DNA of 64,000 nt from Chloroflexota bacterium (GCA_029782225.1 JAKOVF010000121.1:1-64000), one strand, 5' to 3'. Shown: positions 1-8,330, counted from the first letter of the stretch. Translations and numbers: made by a program. The notes: generated by a model not told the origin, from the letters alone.

Positions 1-159
1 CGAACCTATCGTGAAGACGTCTTGGATGCCTATCTGTTCGACACGTTGCAGGAGGTCCGTCTGATCACAGAACATTGGTTAGAAGACTACAATACCATCC
101 GTCCGCATCAGGCCTTGCAGGGCCTACCGCCCCGCCAGTTTGTCCTTCAACAGCCATGA
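1..159 (+). CDS. IS3-family transposase, C-terminal end (partial)
   Basis: Frame 1 is open from the window edge to TGA at 157-159 and encodes 52 residues. The segment WLEDYNTIRPHQALQGLPP is the C-terminal signature of the rve/DDE integrase domain of IS3-type OrfB transposases; it carries the last catalytic-helix region, so this is a cut and join enzyme of an insertion sequence. Only the end is in the window, so whether the element is intact cannot be told. The next gene starts 45 bases after the stop, and its upstream DNA may have been replaced by this insertion. Confidence 0.85.
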   Translation, partial: RTYREDVLDAYLFDTLQEVRLITEHWLEDYNTIRPHQALQGLPPRQFVLQQP

Positions 160-203
160 CTTTGTGCACTTCTCCCTGGTATACAAAATGGGAGGTTGAC
201 ACA

Positions 204-560
204 ATGAAAGGTGATATTCAAAAGGGCTATAGTGCTAAGATTGGACGCTTATTTGGTTTAGACTTTACACAGTATCCCTGTTTAGTAGTTTTTAAAGGTT
301 TGGATTCTTCTGAGCAAATTTTGATTACACTAAATGGCATGACAGCAGAAGAAATAGCTGAAAAATTGAAGTCGATTTTTTCAATTATCCAAAGAGCAGT
401 AGATGAATATAAATCACCATTAGAAGCACTTCAACGAAACAGGAACAACGAACGACTAAAGAATGCTGGTAAATCATTGGTCATCGGGATCCGTTACGTT
501 GTTGATATGACATTCAAAGCTATGATGGAGGCTTTGGCAAATTCGCAGGTTAATAAGTAA
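204..560 (+). CDS. Hypothetical protein, possibly N-terminally truncated
   Basis: 118 residues from ATG 204, which follows a GGGAGG ribosome site at 190-195. The frame stays open upstream to 75, overlapping the transposase, so the native N-terminus may have been lost by insertion. No family was recognised. It begins with a short beta-like stretch (QYPCLVVFKGL) followed by a long amphipathic helix (about residues 45-95) rich in Glu, Lys and Asn. Codon use is AT-rich (many AAA, GAA, TTA) compared with the GC-rich core genes of the window, which suggests recent acquisition. No function is offered. Confidence 0.5.
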   Translation: MKGDIQKGYSAKIGRLFGLDFTQYPCLVVFKGLDSSEQILITLNGMTAEEIAEKLKSIFSIIQRAVDEYKSPLEALQRNRNNERLKNAGKSLVIGIRYVVDMTFKAMMEALANSQVNK

Positions 561-734
561 TATAACTAATAAAAAATACGCCTATTTTATGATGTCAATT
601 CCTTACCTTTAAAACTGATTGTAGTAAACAGGAATAATCGGTGATTCTCTTCGCTGGACGTGCGTCCCTGCGTAGCACCCCTCCGAGACATGCCCGCAGG
701 TCTCACTCATGATGAGGTGCGGATATGAATTCGA

Positions 735-767
735 AAGTGACAGTCACCTTAAAGGTGACTGTCACTT
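735..767. repeat. GTGACAGTCAC palindrome, copy 1
   Basis: Two 16-base arms (735-750 and 752-767) are exact inverted copies around a one-base centre; each contains the GTGAC-A/T-GTCAC core. It opens the 561-1083 gap, which has no gene. The same core recurs at 861-920, 8357-8435, 10860-10920, 15879-15908 and, degenerate, 16007-16042. In RNA it would form a strong hairpin. Confidence 0.8.
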
Positions 768-860
768 CTTTCATCCAACTAGCACTCAAAATGCTCCTAT
801 TTTGACTTCTCCCGCACGTCTGACCGTAGCAACGATCACCCCGCAGGCGTTGGAACTTAG

Positions 861-920
861 GTGACAGTCACTTTGGCCCTCCACTCCGTTTCGGAGGTGC
901 TACGCAAAGGTGACTGTCAC
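861..920. repeat. GTGACAGTCAC palindrome, copy 2, with 38-base loop
   Basis: Arms GTGACAGTCAC (861-871) and GTGACTGTCAC (910-920) enclose a loop containing CCTCCACTCCGTTTCGGAGG. The flank before it (GGCGTTGGAACTTAG) matches the flank of the copy at 10860 (GCGCTGGAACATAG), but the loop of that copy is reversed relative to this one. Confidence 0.8.
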
Positions 921-949
921 TTCTTTCAACCAGCCTATTGGCAGTTGGA

Positions 950-1034
950 AAGGAGTAGCTGAAAGTAGGGTCCGTTTTTGGTAAGATAAAGGTACGCATG
1001 CGGAAACAGTCCGCTTAATCATAGGTGGGCGGTA
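950..1034 (+). repeat. Leader repeat (GGTAAGATAAAGG type), copy 1
   Basis: A block from TTGGAAAGG through GGTCCGTTTTTGGTAAGATAAAGG and a small stem GCGGA-N5-TCCGC to CTTAATCATAGGTGGGC. Related blocks occur at 6494-6560 and 8452-8545, each directly before an unrelated small gene, and the last part recurs at 62419-62445. It ends about 50 bases before the ClbS/DfsB-like gene. It could carry a promoter and the 3' half of an attC-like site. Confidence 0.65.
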
Positions 1035-1083
1035 CACGCAGTTAGTGTTCAGACAGCGTTGAAATACGCAGGAGGTTTGTTCT

Positions 1084-1548
1084 ATGCGTCACAGTCGCAA
1101 GGAAGTAATCAAGCGCACTATCCGGGAGTTCAAACTCCTCGATGATCTGGTCAGCCGCCTTACCGATGAGGATTGGAATCGGTTACTAAGCCGGCCTGAG
1201 ACCAAAGACCCTTGGACAGTGAAAGATGCACTAGCTCATATTACTCATTTTAAGGTCGAGGTGGTCAGAAAAATCAAGAAACAACCCATACCAGTAGAGG
1301 TCAAAGGGTTAAGCGAAACTGACGAAAACCATCTCATCTACGTACGTTGGCGGGATCGCTCTCCACAGGATGTTTTAGCTTGGCACCGGCAAGTTCAGGA
1401 CGATGTAGTGGCTGCACTTCAAGATGCACACGAACAATGGTTCAGTGGCAGAGAGCGCCAACCGGAATGGCCTTTTGATCTTGACGGTCACTCCAGCTAT
1501 CATCGCGTAAAGGATATCGAACAGGCGCTGAAAAAGTCAACAAAGTGA
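1084..1548 (+). CDS. ClbS/DfsB-family (DinB-like) four-helix protein
   Basis: 154 residues; ATG 1084 follows AGGAGG at 1070-1075. The opening helix ending in FKLLDDLVSRLTDEDW, the PWTVKDALAHITHF segment with its metal-type histidine, and the WHRQVQDDVVAAL helix are typical of the ClbS/DfsB branch of the DinB/YfiT four-helix superfamily. Known members include the colibactin self-resistance protein ClbS; most are uncharacterised, and the real substrate here is unknown. The gene stands alone between a leader repeat and an attC-like block, like a gene cassette. Family assignment is confident, function is not. Confidence 0.8.
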   Translation: MRHSRKEVIKRTIREFKLLDDLVSRLTDEDWNRLLSRPETKDPWTVKDALAHITHFKVEVVRKIKKQPIPVEVKGLSETDENHLIYVRWRDRSPQDVLAWHRQVQDDVVAALQDAHEQWFSGRERQPEWPFDLDGHSSYHRVKDIEQALKKSTK

Positions 1549-1550
1549 GT

Positions 1551-1662
1551 GCCGCCCAACACAGCGTCCCGAAAGAGTATCGGGATCATGCAGTGGATGG
1601 TGGGGATTCTGCACCATTTTCAAGCAGTTTCTACGCCTCAGCTTTTTTGCGTTCGGGCGGCA
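1551..1662. repeat. attC-like block A after the ClbS-like gene
   Basis: GCCGCCCAAC at 1551-1560 is followed by ACAGCGT; about 90 bases later GTTCGGGCGGC (1652-1662) pairs with it, leaving one unpaired base. This geometry (complementary outer boxes beginning two bases after a stop codon) resembles integron attC sites. Inside it, bases 1561-1592 (ACAGCGTCCCGAAAGAG...) are nearly identical to 3101-3134 after the first DHFR-like gene and include a TCCCGA/TCGGGA hairpin. Confidence 0.5.
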
Positions 1663-1720
1663 TTCTTCTGGGCGTTTTCAATCACAAATCGACCATCACC
1701 CTGATGGGAAGGAGGTATTC

Positions 1721-2266
1721 ATGAATAGAGATAAAAAGATGATATTAGGATATATTGTAGGTGGATTACTGGTGATTGTATTAGTGCCTTCAATTATTTA
1801 CATAGTTACTTCGTTATTTGATACTGTATATAGAGTAGAAATTATCCAGAATACGATAATAAGATGGATTACTATCATAATGTTGCTCGTGATAGGTTTA
1901 ATATATGGAATTTGGTCGGTAATTATTCAAAACACGATTGGACAAGGTGGTCCTCTGGAAATAGGAAATATAGAAGTAAGTCCAAGAACAAAGAATCTCG
2001 TTGTGTCAGGACCCTATAAATACACAAGAAATCCTATGTTGTTTGGAACATTCCTGACCTATCTTGCTTTTGCGCTCTTTATTAATTCAATCACCTCTGT
2101 TGTGTTAGTCAGTGCAATTTTTGTTCTTATGTTGGCTGTTGTCGTGAAAATGGAAGAAGAGAGATTATTAAAGGATTTTGGAAATCAGTATGAAGAATAT
2201 CGAAAAAAGGTATCAATGTTCGTTCCATGGTTTCAAAGAAAAATTGAAGAGCAAAAAACAATTTAG
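1721..2266 (+). CDS. Isoprenylcysteine carboxyl methyltransferase (ICMT)-like membrane protein
   Basis: 181 residues; ATG 1721 follows GGAAGGAGG. Transmembrane segments are visible at about residues 8-30, 45-68 and 105-140. The C-terminal half has the ICMT/PEMT signature: GPYKYTRNPMLFGTFL (SAM-binding RHP-like segment with R-N-P) and the late EEERLLKDFGNQYEEYRKKV. Bacterial members methylate small thiol or lipid substrates at the membrane with S-adenosylmethionine; the substrate here is unknown. Base composition is strongly AT-rich compared with its neighbours, which suggests a separate origin. It lies between attC-like blocks A and B. Confidence 0.85.
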   Translation: MNRDKKMILGYIVGGLLVIVLVPSIIYIVTSLFDTVYRVEIIQNTIIRWITIIMLLVIGLIYGIWSVIIQNTIGQGGPLEIGNIEVSPRTKNLVVSGPYKYTRNPMLFGTFLTYLAFALFINSITSVVLVSAIFVLMLAVVVKMEEERLLKDFGNQYEEYRKKVSMFVPWFQRKIEEQKTI

Positions 2267-2335
2267 CTGCCAAATACGCTCGCTACCTTATAGTGGTGTT
2301 GGTTGTGTAACCAGAATAGGCTTTAATTCATAAAA

Positions 2336-2380
2336 GCCGCCCAACACAGCATGCGGGGCCAACGCCAACCGTTGGGCGGC
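2336..2380. repeat. attC-like block B (perfect 10-bp inverted repeat)
   Basis: GCCGCCCAAC (2336-2345) and GTTGGGCGGC (2371-2380) are exact inverted copies enclosing 25 bases that start ACAGC, as in block A. It lies 70 bases after the ICMT-like gene. At 45 bases it is shorter than usual integron attC sites, so it may be a fused or deleted remnant, or a plain hairpin. Confidence 0.5.
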
Positions 2381-2528
2381 TCCTGGTCGATACATATGGT
2401 TCGTTAAAGCGATTTGAATTAGTGCCCGAACAACATGAAGATGTAGGGTAAAAGTGGCTGAAATTCGCCGCTTTTACCCGTCAGTTTAAAGTTGTTCGGG
2501 TACAAGAGGTACAAAAAGGAGTTCCAAT

Positions 2529-3101
2529 ATGGCTCACTTGATCTACTCGGCGATCTCGTCACTGGACGGCTACATTGAGGACAGGGACGGCAGCTTTGAT
2601 TGGGCAATGCCCGATGAGGAAGTGCACACGTTCATCAATAACCTCGAACGGACGGCCGGCACTTATCTCTACGGACGTCGAATGTATGAGACCATGATGG
2701 TCTGGGAGACCGACCCGAACCTGGCTGCGGACTCCCCGCTCACGCAAGACTTTGCGCAGATCTGGCAGGCAGCCACTAAAATTGTGTACTCCAGGACACT
2801 GGCGGCTGCATCCACTCGCAAGACGCAGATTGAGCCAGACTTCGATCCAGAAGCAATTAAACAACTGAAAGAGACTGTCCAACATGATATCTCAATAGGT
2901 GGTCCTGAGCTTGCTGCCCACGCCTTTCGATCCGGGTTGATCGACGAGTGTCATTTGTTCCTTATCCCGGTTCTCGTGGGAGGCGGCAAACCATCTCTGC
3001 CTGACAACGTTCGATTGGAACTCGAGCTTCTGGAGGAACGCCGCTTTCGCAATGGTACGGTGTTTCTCCGTTATCGAACAAGGCAGGGAAGAGCGACCTG
3101 A
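2529..3101 (+). CDS. Dihydrofolate reductase-family (RibD C-terminal) protein
   Basis: 190 residues; ATG 2529 follows AAAAGGAG. The N-terminal strand LIYSAISSLDGYIEDRDGSFDWA, the YGRRMYETM motif and the later ISIGGPELAAHAFRSGLIDECHLFLIPVLVGGG are the NADPH-site pattern of the RibD C-terminal/DHFR-like family (PF01872). Such stand-alone proteins are usually annotated as reductases with unknown substrate; a role in folate or riboflavin synthesis is not implied. A second, distant member lies at 10165. It sits between attC-like block B and the partial block at 3101. Confidence 0.85.
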   Translation: MAHLIYSAISSLDGYIEDRDGSFDWAMPDEEVHTFINNLERTAGTYLYGRRMYETMMVWETDPNLAADSPLTQDFAQIWQAATKIVYSRTLAAASTRKTQIEPDFDPEAIKQLKETVQHDISIGGPELAAHAFRSGLIDECHLFLIPVLVGGGKPSLPDNVRLELELLEERRFRNGTVFLRYRTRQGRAT

Positions 3102-3134
3102 CAAAGCGTCCCGAAAGAGCATCGGGATCATGCA
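3101..3134. repeat. attC-like block C (partial)
   Basis: ACAAAGCGTCCCGAAAGAGC plus the following ATCGGGATCATGCA match 1561-1592 of block A almost base for base. It abuts the stop codon of the DHFR-like gene; no matching right-hand box was found before the next gene. Confidence 0.45.
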
Positions 3135-3167
3135 CCGGACGATCAATGTCCGCTTGTTCTTAAATCA

Positions 3168-3205
3168 TTGACCCACCTCGAATCATGGGATTCAGGGTGG
3201 GTCAT
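3168..3205 (+). terminator. Inverted repeat, probable terminator
   Basis: TGACCCACC(T) at 3169-3178 pairs with (A)GGGTGGGTCA at 3194-3204, followed by TGTTTCATTTG. It could end transcription of the DHFR-like gene. The rest of 3135-3302 shows no gene. Confidence 0.45.
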
Positions 3206-3302
3206 GTTTCATTTGCCTGAATATACTGGTGAACAGGCAGAAATCGAACGAATGCCGCCGCCCCGCGCTCGATCATACACCTTCTGCCCGCCAGGAAGCT
3301 CT

Positions 3303-4154
3303 TTAGTCCGAAGTGGCAATGGTCAGCGACCCGATCAAGGCGTCCAGCTGATCGAGATCAGGGTTGTAGTCGCCCGGCTCAAGACCCTGGAGCATTTCCC
3401 GTACGTCGACGTAGTACCCCATCCAATTGGCATTCACGTCATTGAAGTCAGGCACGGGAACCCCGCCCGGCGGCACCATGCTGCCCGGTTGGCCGTCTTC
3501 GGGCAGGCCAGGCGCTGTGACCGGTAAGATAGCGATCACATAGTATTGGCCGTCGTCGGTCAGGCCCTCGAAGTGATAGATCAGCTCCTGGTTGTTGATG
3601 ATCGCGCGGCTCATTGCGTATTCCGTCAGCGTGCGCACCCCCCGGCCATGTTGGAACGGGATGACCTTAACCCGGGCAGCCAGAGCTTCGGTTACGTTGA
3701 AAAAAGGCACAGAGGGCAGCTCTTTGACATTCACCATGGAGCTCTGGGCTAACAGCGCGCGCAGCCGTTCGAGGCTTTGGGCCGCTGCCCCGCGTTCCTG
3801 CAATTGGGCATAGGCTTCCGCCGGATAGACGTAGATCTGCGGTTGATGCAGTTTGCCTTCCAGTGCATAGCCGTCCAGCTTGAACTGAATGTGCTCCGGC
3901 GCTACATCCCACGGGGCAACATCGTCCCCTTTGGCCTCAGGCACAAGCGTGCCGCTTCCCCCCGCGGCTACCCCGGTCGGGACCACCAGACTAAGCCGGT
4001 CAAACGAGACCTCTGTGCCGGTAAAAGAGTTTTCGGTGGGGGTCGCCGATGGCTCAGCCCTCGGCGTGGGTGCGACGGTAGCTGGAATGCCGCAAGCCGC
4101 CAGCCACGATGCGGCCACCACAGCGGCGGTTAGTAAAGCCAAAAAGCGTTTCAT
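3303..4154 (-). CDS. Putative lipoprotein, unknown function
   Basis: 283 residues. The N-terminus MKRFLALLTAAVVAASWLAAC is a lipoprotein signal peptide with lipobox LAAC (Cys 21), followed by a Pro/Thr linker (about 25-45), so the protein is probably anchored on the outer face of the membrane. The remaining 240 residues look like one globular domain with a strand-rich middle (IYHFEGLTDDGQYYVIAILPV) and an acidic C-terminus containing DYNPDLDQLDALIGSLTI. No family recognised. It is transcribed against the following metalloprotease; the divergent gap 4155-4465 lies between them. Confidence 0.7.
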   Translation of the reverse strand: MKRFLALLTAAVVAASWLAACGIPATVAPTPRAEPSATPTENSFTGTEVSFDRLSLVVPTGVAAGGSGTLVPEAKGDDVAPWDVAPEHIQFKLDGYALEGKLHQPQIYVYPAEAYAQLQERGAAAQSLERLRALLAQSSMVNVKELPSVPFFNVTEALAARVKVIPFQHGRGVRTLTEYAMSRAIINNQELIYHFEGLTDDGQYYVIAILPVTAPGLPEDGQPGSMVPPGGVPVPDFNDVNANWMGYYVDVREMLQGLEPGDYNPDLDQLDALIGSLTIATSD

Positions 4155-4413
4155 CCTGTTTCCATCCTTTCAAAGATGATCGTCAAAACCGTGACAGCCA
4201 GGCTGCTCAAGCCGTAAGAGTGCACCATGGAGCCCGTCCTTTGGAAAATGGGCCAGTGCCAGAATAAGTGTATGGCGCGGCGCAGGAAAATCTGCTGTCC
4301 AGCCGCAGGGTTTTCCACTGGCCAGTTGGACAGTTCCTAACCTGCCACTTGACCACCTTTTTTCATCCGGTCGAGGGGGGCGGAAATGCAGGCAGCACCG
4401 TAATATAGATTCA

Positions 4414-4430
4414 GTAAATCATAGATTTAC
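4414..4430. promoter_or_regulatory. Palindrome upstream of the metalloprotease
   Basis: GTAAATC-ATA-GATTTAC is an exact 7-bp inverted repeat 35 bases before the protease start, just after the AT-rich stretch TAATATAGATTC. It could be an operator or overlap the transcription start. The rest of 4155-4413 holds only the divergent upstream regions. Confidence 0.35.
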
Positions 4431-4465
4431 CCAGGAAAGCCCGAAAATAGGAGCAGGAGAAGAAC

Positions 4466-6418
4466 ATGTCTCAGCTTCGTAAACGTTTCCCCCGGAATTT
4501 GATCATCGTCATCCTGCTGGCGTGTTGCAGTGTAGCCCTCGTCGGACTCGGATTGGGCGGCTTTATCATGTCTCATTCGGCCAGCCCTCGGGACGATACG
4601 CTGGCCATCCTCAAGAACAACCAGGTCCCCGCCGGCGACTGGCGAGATGAAGCCATCCGGCTGAAAGGTATCCCGGACATTCCCGAGGTGGTGAGCACCA
4701 CACCGGCCAACTACACGCTGGGCGACTCTACAGACTTCTATGTCAACAATAATGACACAGGAGAAAGCCGCAAACTCTCGGCGCATTTAGCCTACGAGAC
4801 ACAGAATGTCTACTTTTTTATCGAGGAGGGCGTTAAGGCCGAAGATACTGACGTCAAGCGCCTGGTCGACGAGTTTCAGAGCGAGATCTACCCTACCAAC
4901 CGCGAGTTCTTCGGCAGCGAGTGGACGCCCGGCGTGGATGGCGACCCGCGTATCTACATGCTGTACGCACATGGTCTGGGCAAGCATACCCAGGCGTATT
5001 TTGATACGATCAGCGAGTATTCGCTCCTGGCCCATCCCTATTCCAATGAAAAAGAGATCTTTGTGCTCAACGTCGATGCCGGCCCATTGAACGATGACTA
5101 TTGGCGTCCCACCCTGGCCCACGAATTTCAGCACATGATCCACTGGTACCAGAACCGCAACGCCGAGCTGTGGCTGAACGAAGGCGCCGCCGTGTTGGCG
5201 CAATCCATCAACGGCTTCGATGTGGGTTCCCAGATGTCCTTTCTCGATGGACCCAACCTGCAATTGAACACCTGGGCAAATCTAAGCACCAGCGCGGAAG
5301 AAACGGTCGGCCACTACAATGCGGCCTATCTTTTCATGCAGTACTTCCTCGACCGTTTTGGGAGTAAGGCCAGCCAAACCCTGGTGGCCAGCCATGCCCC
5401 CGGCATCATCGCCGTAGATAGCACCCTGGCGACCCTGGGCCTGACCGACATTACAACCGGTAAGACCCTGACAGTCGAAGATGTGTTTGCCGATTGGGCC
5501 ATTGCCAACTACCTCAATGACCGCCGCATGGCCCAGGGGCAGTACGGCTACGAGCGCTATACCGAAACAATCGCCGGCCCCACCGATACCATCACCGATT
5601 GTCCGACCGGACTGATTTCGACGAACGTGCATCAGTTTGGCACACGCTACATTGAGCTCACCTGCCAGGGCAACCTGACCATTAACTTCACCGGCTCGCA
5701 GACCGTGTCGGTGGTGCCCACAATACTGCACAACGGGCACTACGCCATGTGGAGCAGCCGCGAGGACCAGAGCGACACCACCCTCACCCGCGAATTTGAC
5801 CTGAGACGTGTAGAATCCGCTACCCTCAACTATTGGGCCTGGTGGGAGATCGAGACCGATTACGACTATGCCTATGTGGAAGTGTCCGCTGACGGCGGGC
5901 AGACGTGGAAGATCGTCCAGACCCCCTCCGGCACCGGTGCGAACCCTACGGGCAGCAACCTGGGCTGGGGCTACACTGGCTGCTCGGGCGGCGGCGACCC
6001 GGGCGAGGATTGCAGCGCCTCATGGATCAATGAGACGGTGGACCTATCGGCCTATGCCGGGCAAAAGATCCTGGTGCGGCTGGAATATATCACCGATACA
6101 GCCTTGAGTTATCCCGGCTTTATGCTGGACGATATCTCCATTCCGGAAATCAACTTTATCTGTAACTTTGAAAAGGACAATTGCGGTTGGGACGGGAAGG
6201 GGTTCGTGAGCATGGACAACGTTCTGCCTCAGACGTTTGTGGTACAGCTCATCCACGGATCGGGCGGCCAGCGCGTCGTCGAACGCATGCAACTGGATGC
6301 CAGCAACCAGGGGAGCCTGTCGCTCACCCTGAAGGACCGCGAAGCCGCGATCCTGGTCATCTCGGGCACGACGCCCTTCACCACTGAAACGGCAAACTTC
6401 GAGCTGGAGATCAAATAG
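4466..6418 (+). CDS. Secreted zinc metalloprotease, M6/immune-inhibitor-A-like
   Basis: 650 residues; ATG 4466 follows AGGAGAAG. Residues 11-35 form a membrane anchor or uncleaved signal. The catalytic motif is HEFQH (His219, Glu220, His223) with LNEGAAVLAQ behind it (Glu239), the gluzincin/M6-type arrangement of zinc ligands and base. Residues about 430-575 resemble the immune inhibitor A C-terminal beta-sandwich (WAWWEIETDYDYAYVEVS, DLSAYAGQKILVRLEY, GFMLDDISIP). The family degrades extracellular proteins; the natural target is unknown. It is a single gene, with no dedicated secretion genes nearby. Confidence 0.8.
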   Translation: MSQLRKRFPRNLIIVILLACCSVALVGLGLGGFIMSHSASPRDDTLAILKNNQVPAGDWRDEAIRLKGIPDIPEVVSTTPANYTLGDSTDFYVNNNDTGESRKLSAHLAYETQNVYFFIEEGVKAEDTDVKRLVDEFQSEIYPTNREFFGSEWTPGVDGDPRIYMLYAHGLGKHTQAYFDTISEYSLLAHPYSNEKEIFVLNVDAGPLNDDYWRPTLAHEFQHMIHWYQNRNAELWLNEGAAVLAQSINGFDVGSQMSFLDGPNLQLNTWANLSTSAEETVGHYNAAYLFMQYFLDRFGSKASQTLVASHAPGIIAVDSTLATLGLTDITTGKTLTVEDVFADWAIANYLNDRRMAQGQYGYERYTETIAGPTDTITDCPTGLISTNVHQFGTRYIELTCQGNLTINFTGSQTVSVVPTILHNGHYAMWSSREDQSDTTLTREFDLRRVESATLNYWAWWEIETDYDYAYVEVSADGGQTWKIVQTPSGTGANPTGSNLGWGYTGCSGGGDPGEDCSASWINETVDLSAYAGQKILVRLEYITDTALSYPGFMLDDISIPEINFICNFEKDNCGWDGKGFVSMDNVLPQTFVVQLIHGSGGQRVVERMQLDASNQGSLSLTLKDREAAILVISGTTPFTTETANFELEIK

Positions 6419-6493
6419 CACTGCAGGATCTCCGAGATCCAGAAGAGCGGGGAGACCTGGCTTACGAGTTGACGCCCACGCTCGGCTGGCCCT

Positions 6494-6560
6494 TGGAAAG
6501 GGGTGATGAAAGTAGAGTCCATTTTTGGTAAGATAAAGGAACTTATGCGGAAGTATTCCA
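6494..6560 (+). repeat. Leader repeat (GGTAAGATAAAGG type), copy 2
   Basis: TTGGAAAGG...GTCCATTTTTGGTAAGATAAAGG...GCGGAAGTATTCCA matches the block at 950-1034 through the GCGGA stem, then diverges. It ends 43 bases before the cupin gene. Confidence 0.6.
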
Positions 6561-6603
6561 CATACCCGTAGTCAGGCCCTGAAATTACAGAGAGGAGCTT
6601 ACG

Positions 6604-6948
6604 ATGAGTAATGAACAGATCGTTCCTGAGACGAAAGGTGTTACGGTGACTTTACTTGCAACAGTGGACCTTGGCGCTGAGATCAAGGGCATGGCAGGGC
6701 GCCAGCTTCGAATGCGTATGGTGACCATCGAGCCTGGCGGCGTCTTCGGTCCGCTTCACGACCATAAAGAAAGACCCGGCATTGTCTACATCCTGCAAGG
6801 AACGATCACGGACCATCGAGATGGAGTCGCTACAGACTACGGGCCGGGCGTGGGCTGGCCCGAGGATCGGAACACCCTGCACTGGCTCGAGAACAGAGGC
6901 ACGATTTCGGCGGTGGAGATCTCGGTCGATATCGTCAGGCAAGAGTAA
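6604..6948 (+). CDS. Small cupin-domain protein
   Basis: 114 residues; ATG 6604 with AGAGGAG upstream. It is one cupin barrel: GGVFGPLHDHKERPGIVYILQG supplies the motif 1 histidines and glutamate (H-x-H replaced here by LHDHK...), and GWPEDRNTLHWLENRG supplies the motif 2 histidine. Cupins of this size bind a metal and act as isomerases, dioxygenases or sensors; nothing indicates which. It is followed 56 bases later by a dienelactone hydrolase-like gene on the same strand, so the two may be co-transcribed. Confidence 0.8.
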   Translation: MSNEQIVPETKGVTVTLLATVDLGAEIKGMAGRQLRMRMVTIEPGGVFGPLHDHKERPGIVYILQGTITDHRDGVATDYGPGVGWPEDRNTLHWLENRGTISAVEISVDIVRQE

Positions 6949-7004
6949 GCTCAGGCCTGCACTCAGACAACACTGATGTTCACTCTTTAAGAAGGAGGCT
7001 TGAT

Positions 7005-7580
7005 ATGGCCGAGGTCTTATTATTCCATCACGCACAGGGGCTCACTCCTGGCGTCGTCTCATTTGCGGACCAGTTGCGTCGTGCGGGGCATATCGTACAC
7101 ACTCCGGACCTGTTTGAAGGTCGCACGTTCGACACCCTCGAGAAGGGCATGAGCTTTGTGGAGGAACGTGGATTTGGCGAACTGATCGAGCGCGGCGTGC
7201 GAGCGGCGGAGGGGCTGCGAACCGAATTGGTCTACGCTGGATTCTCTCTCGGTGTGGTCTGTGCACAGAAGTTGGCCCAAACCAGGGCGGGGGCGCGCGG
7301 TGCGCTGCTCTTCTACTCCTGTGTACTGGTTTCGGAGTTCGGGTCAGCCTGGCCGAAGGGAGTGCCGGTGCAAGTGCATAGTATGGACGCCGATCCGATC
7401 TTTGTCGGTGAGGGTGACATCGATGCCGCTCGGGCGCTGGTTGAATCGACTGACGAGGCAGAATTGTTCCTGTACCCGGGCAATCAACATTACTTTGCCG
7501 ACAGCTCCCTGCCATCATACGACGCGGAAGCGTCGGCGCTGCTCATGCAACGGGTGCTCGACTTTCTCGCTGCCCGATAA
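7005..7580 (+). CDS. Dienelactone hydrolase-family protein
   Basis: 191 residues; ATG 7005 follows AAGGAGG. The N-terminal FHHAQGLTPGVVSFADQLRRAGHIVHTPDLFEG is the dienelactone hydrolase (PF01738) opening, VYAGFSLGVVCAQKLA is the nucleophile elbow with Ser at the usual Cys/Ser position, and GNQHYFADSSLP holds the catalytic histidine. An aspartate (DADPIFV) precedes it. This alpha/beta hydrolase probably cleaves a small ester or lactone in the cytoplasm. It is 21 bases upstream of the next gene, consistent with one transcript. Confidence 0.85.
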   Translation: MAEVLLFHHAQGLTPGVVSFADQLRRAGHIVHTPDLFEGRTFDTLEKGMSFVEERGFGELIERGVRAAEGLRTELVYAGFSLGVVCAQKLAQTRAGARGALLFYSCVLVSEFGSAWPKGVPVQVHSMDADPIFVGEGDIDAARALVESTDEAELFLYPGNQHYFADSSLPSYDAEASALLMQRVLDFLAAR

Positions 7581-7601
7581 CCACAAGTGTTCGGAGGAAA
7601 T

Positions 7602-8282
7602 GTGGCTAAACATATGCGGGTGACGCTGGAAGTCGGACCGAAGGGCAAGAAGGTGGTGGCGGTGGCGCCCGATTGGCCCGGGCTCGAGCGCGGGGCGAAG
7701 ACCAGGGAGGAGGCAATCGAACGGCTGCGTTCCTACATCCCGCGATATTCACAGGTGGCAGAGCTGGCTGAAATGGACGCGGAGTTTGACAGGATCAAGA
7801 ACGTCGACGTGGTCGAACAGTATCCGGGCACGGGCTCAACTGATTTCTGGGGCATCTCGTTCGCGTTTTCGAGTATCGACAAGCAAGCCATGTCACATGA
7901 CGAATTGGAACGTGAGCTGACGCTGATGCGGGCGTGCTGGGCGTTTTTCGATGATGTTCGCCGGCGGGTATCGGCTGAGATGCAGAAGGGTCCGCGAGGG
8001 GGAGGGCGTGATCGGGATCGTATCGTCCGTCATACGCTGTACACAGAGCGGGATTGGGCAAAGATGATCGGCGTGCTCACCCCTGAGGATGCGATGCGGA
8101 CTGGCAGGGGGCTGAAAGCGCATCGCGATGCCTATTGCCAGGCAATACGGGACTATCACTCGCAGGGTAAGTCCGCCGGCAAGATGGCCAAATGGCCGCT
8201 GCGGTTCCTCATTCGGCACACCGCCTTTCACACGATGGACCACGCCTGGGAAATGGAAGATAAGGACCTGACGACCAAATAA
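7602..8282 (+). CDS. HicB-like/DinB-like two-part protein
   Basis: 226 residues from GTG 7602, chosen because GGAGG lies 5 bases upstream; an in-frame ATG at 7614 is the alternative. The first 50 residues (VTLEVGPKGKKVVAVAPDWPGLERGAKTREEAIERL) resemble the HicB antitoxin half-fold that matches a ligand or RNA. The rest looks like a DinB-type helical bundle, with LIRHTAFHTMDHAWEMED supplying paired metal-type histidines. No HicA toxin gene is adjacent, so it is unlikely to be a toxin-antitoxin unit. Function unknown. Confidence 0.65.
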   Translation: MAKHMRVTLEVGPKGKKVVAVAPDWPGLERGAKTREEAIERLRSYIPRYSQVAELAEMDAEFDRIKNVDVVEQYPGTGSTDFWGISFAFSSIDKQAMSHDELERELTLMRACWAFFDDVRRRVSAEMQKGPRGGGRDRDRIVRHTLYTERDWAKMIGVLTPEDAMRTGRGLKAHRDAYCQAIRDYHSQGKSAGKMAKWPLRFLIRHTAFHTMDHAWEMEDKDLTTK

Positions 8283-8330
8283 GCGCCGAGACATCGATCG
8301 CCGCAGGTCCCCGAAGGGGGCAGGTGTTAA

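Noticed and set aside
204-560. Thioredoxin-like fold for the first hypothetical protein
   Set aside because: Only a vague YPCLVVF similarity; no CxxC motif and the rest is helical, so no family is assigned.
711-1034. CRISPR array from the recurring palindromes
   Set aside because: Copies are widely spaced, unequal in length and lie between genes; no regular spacers or cas genes.
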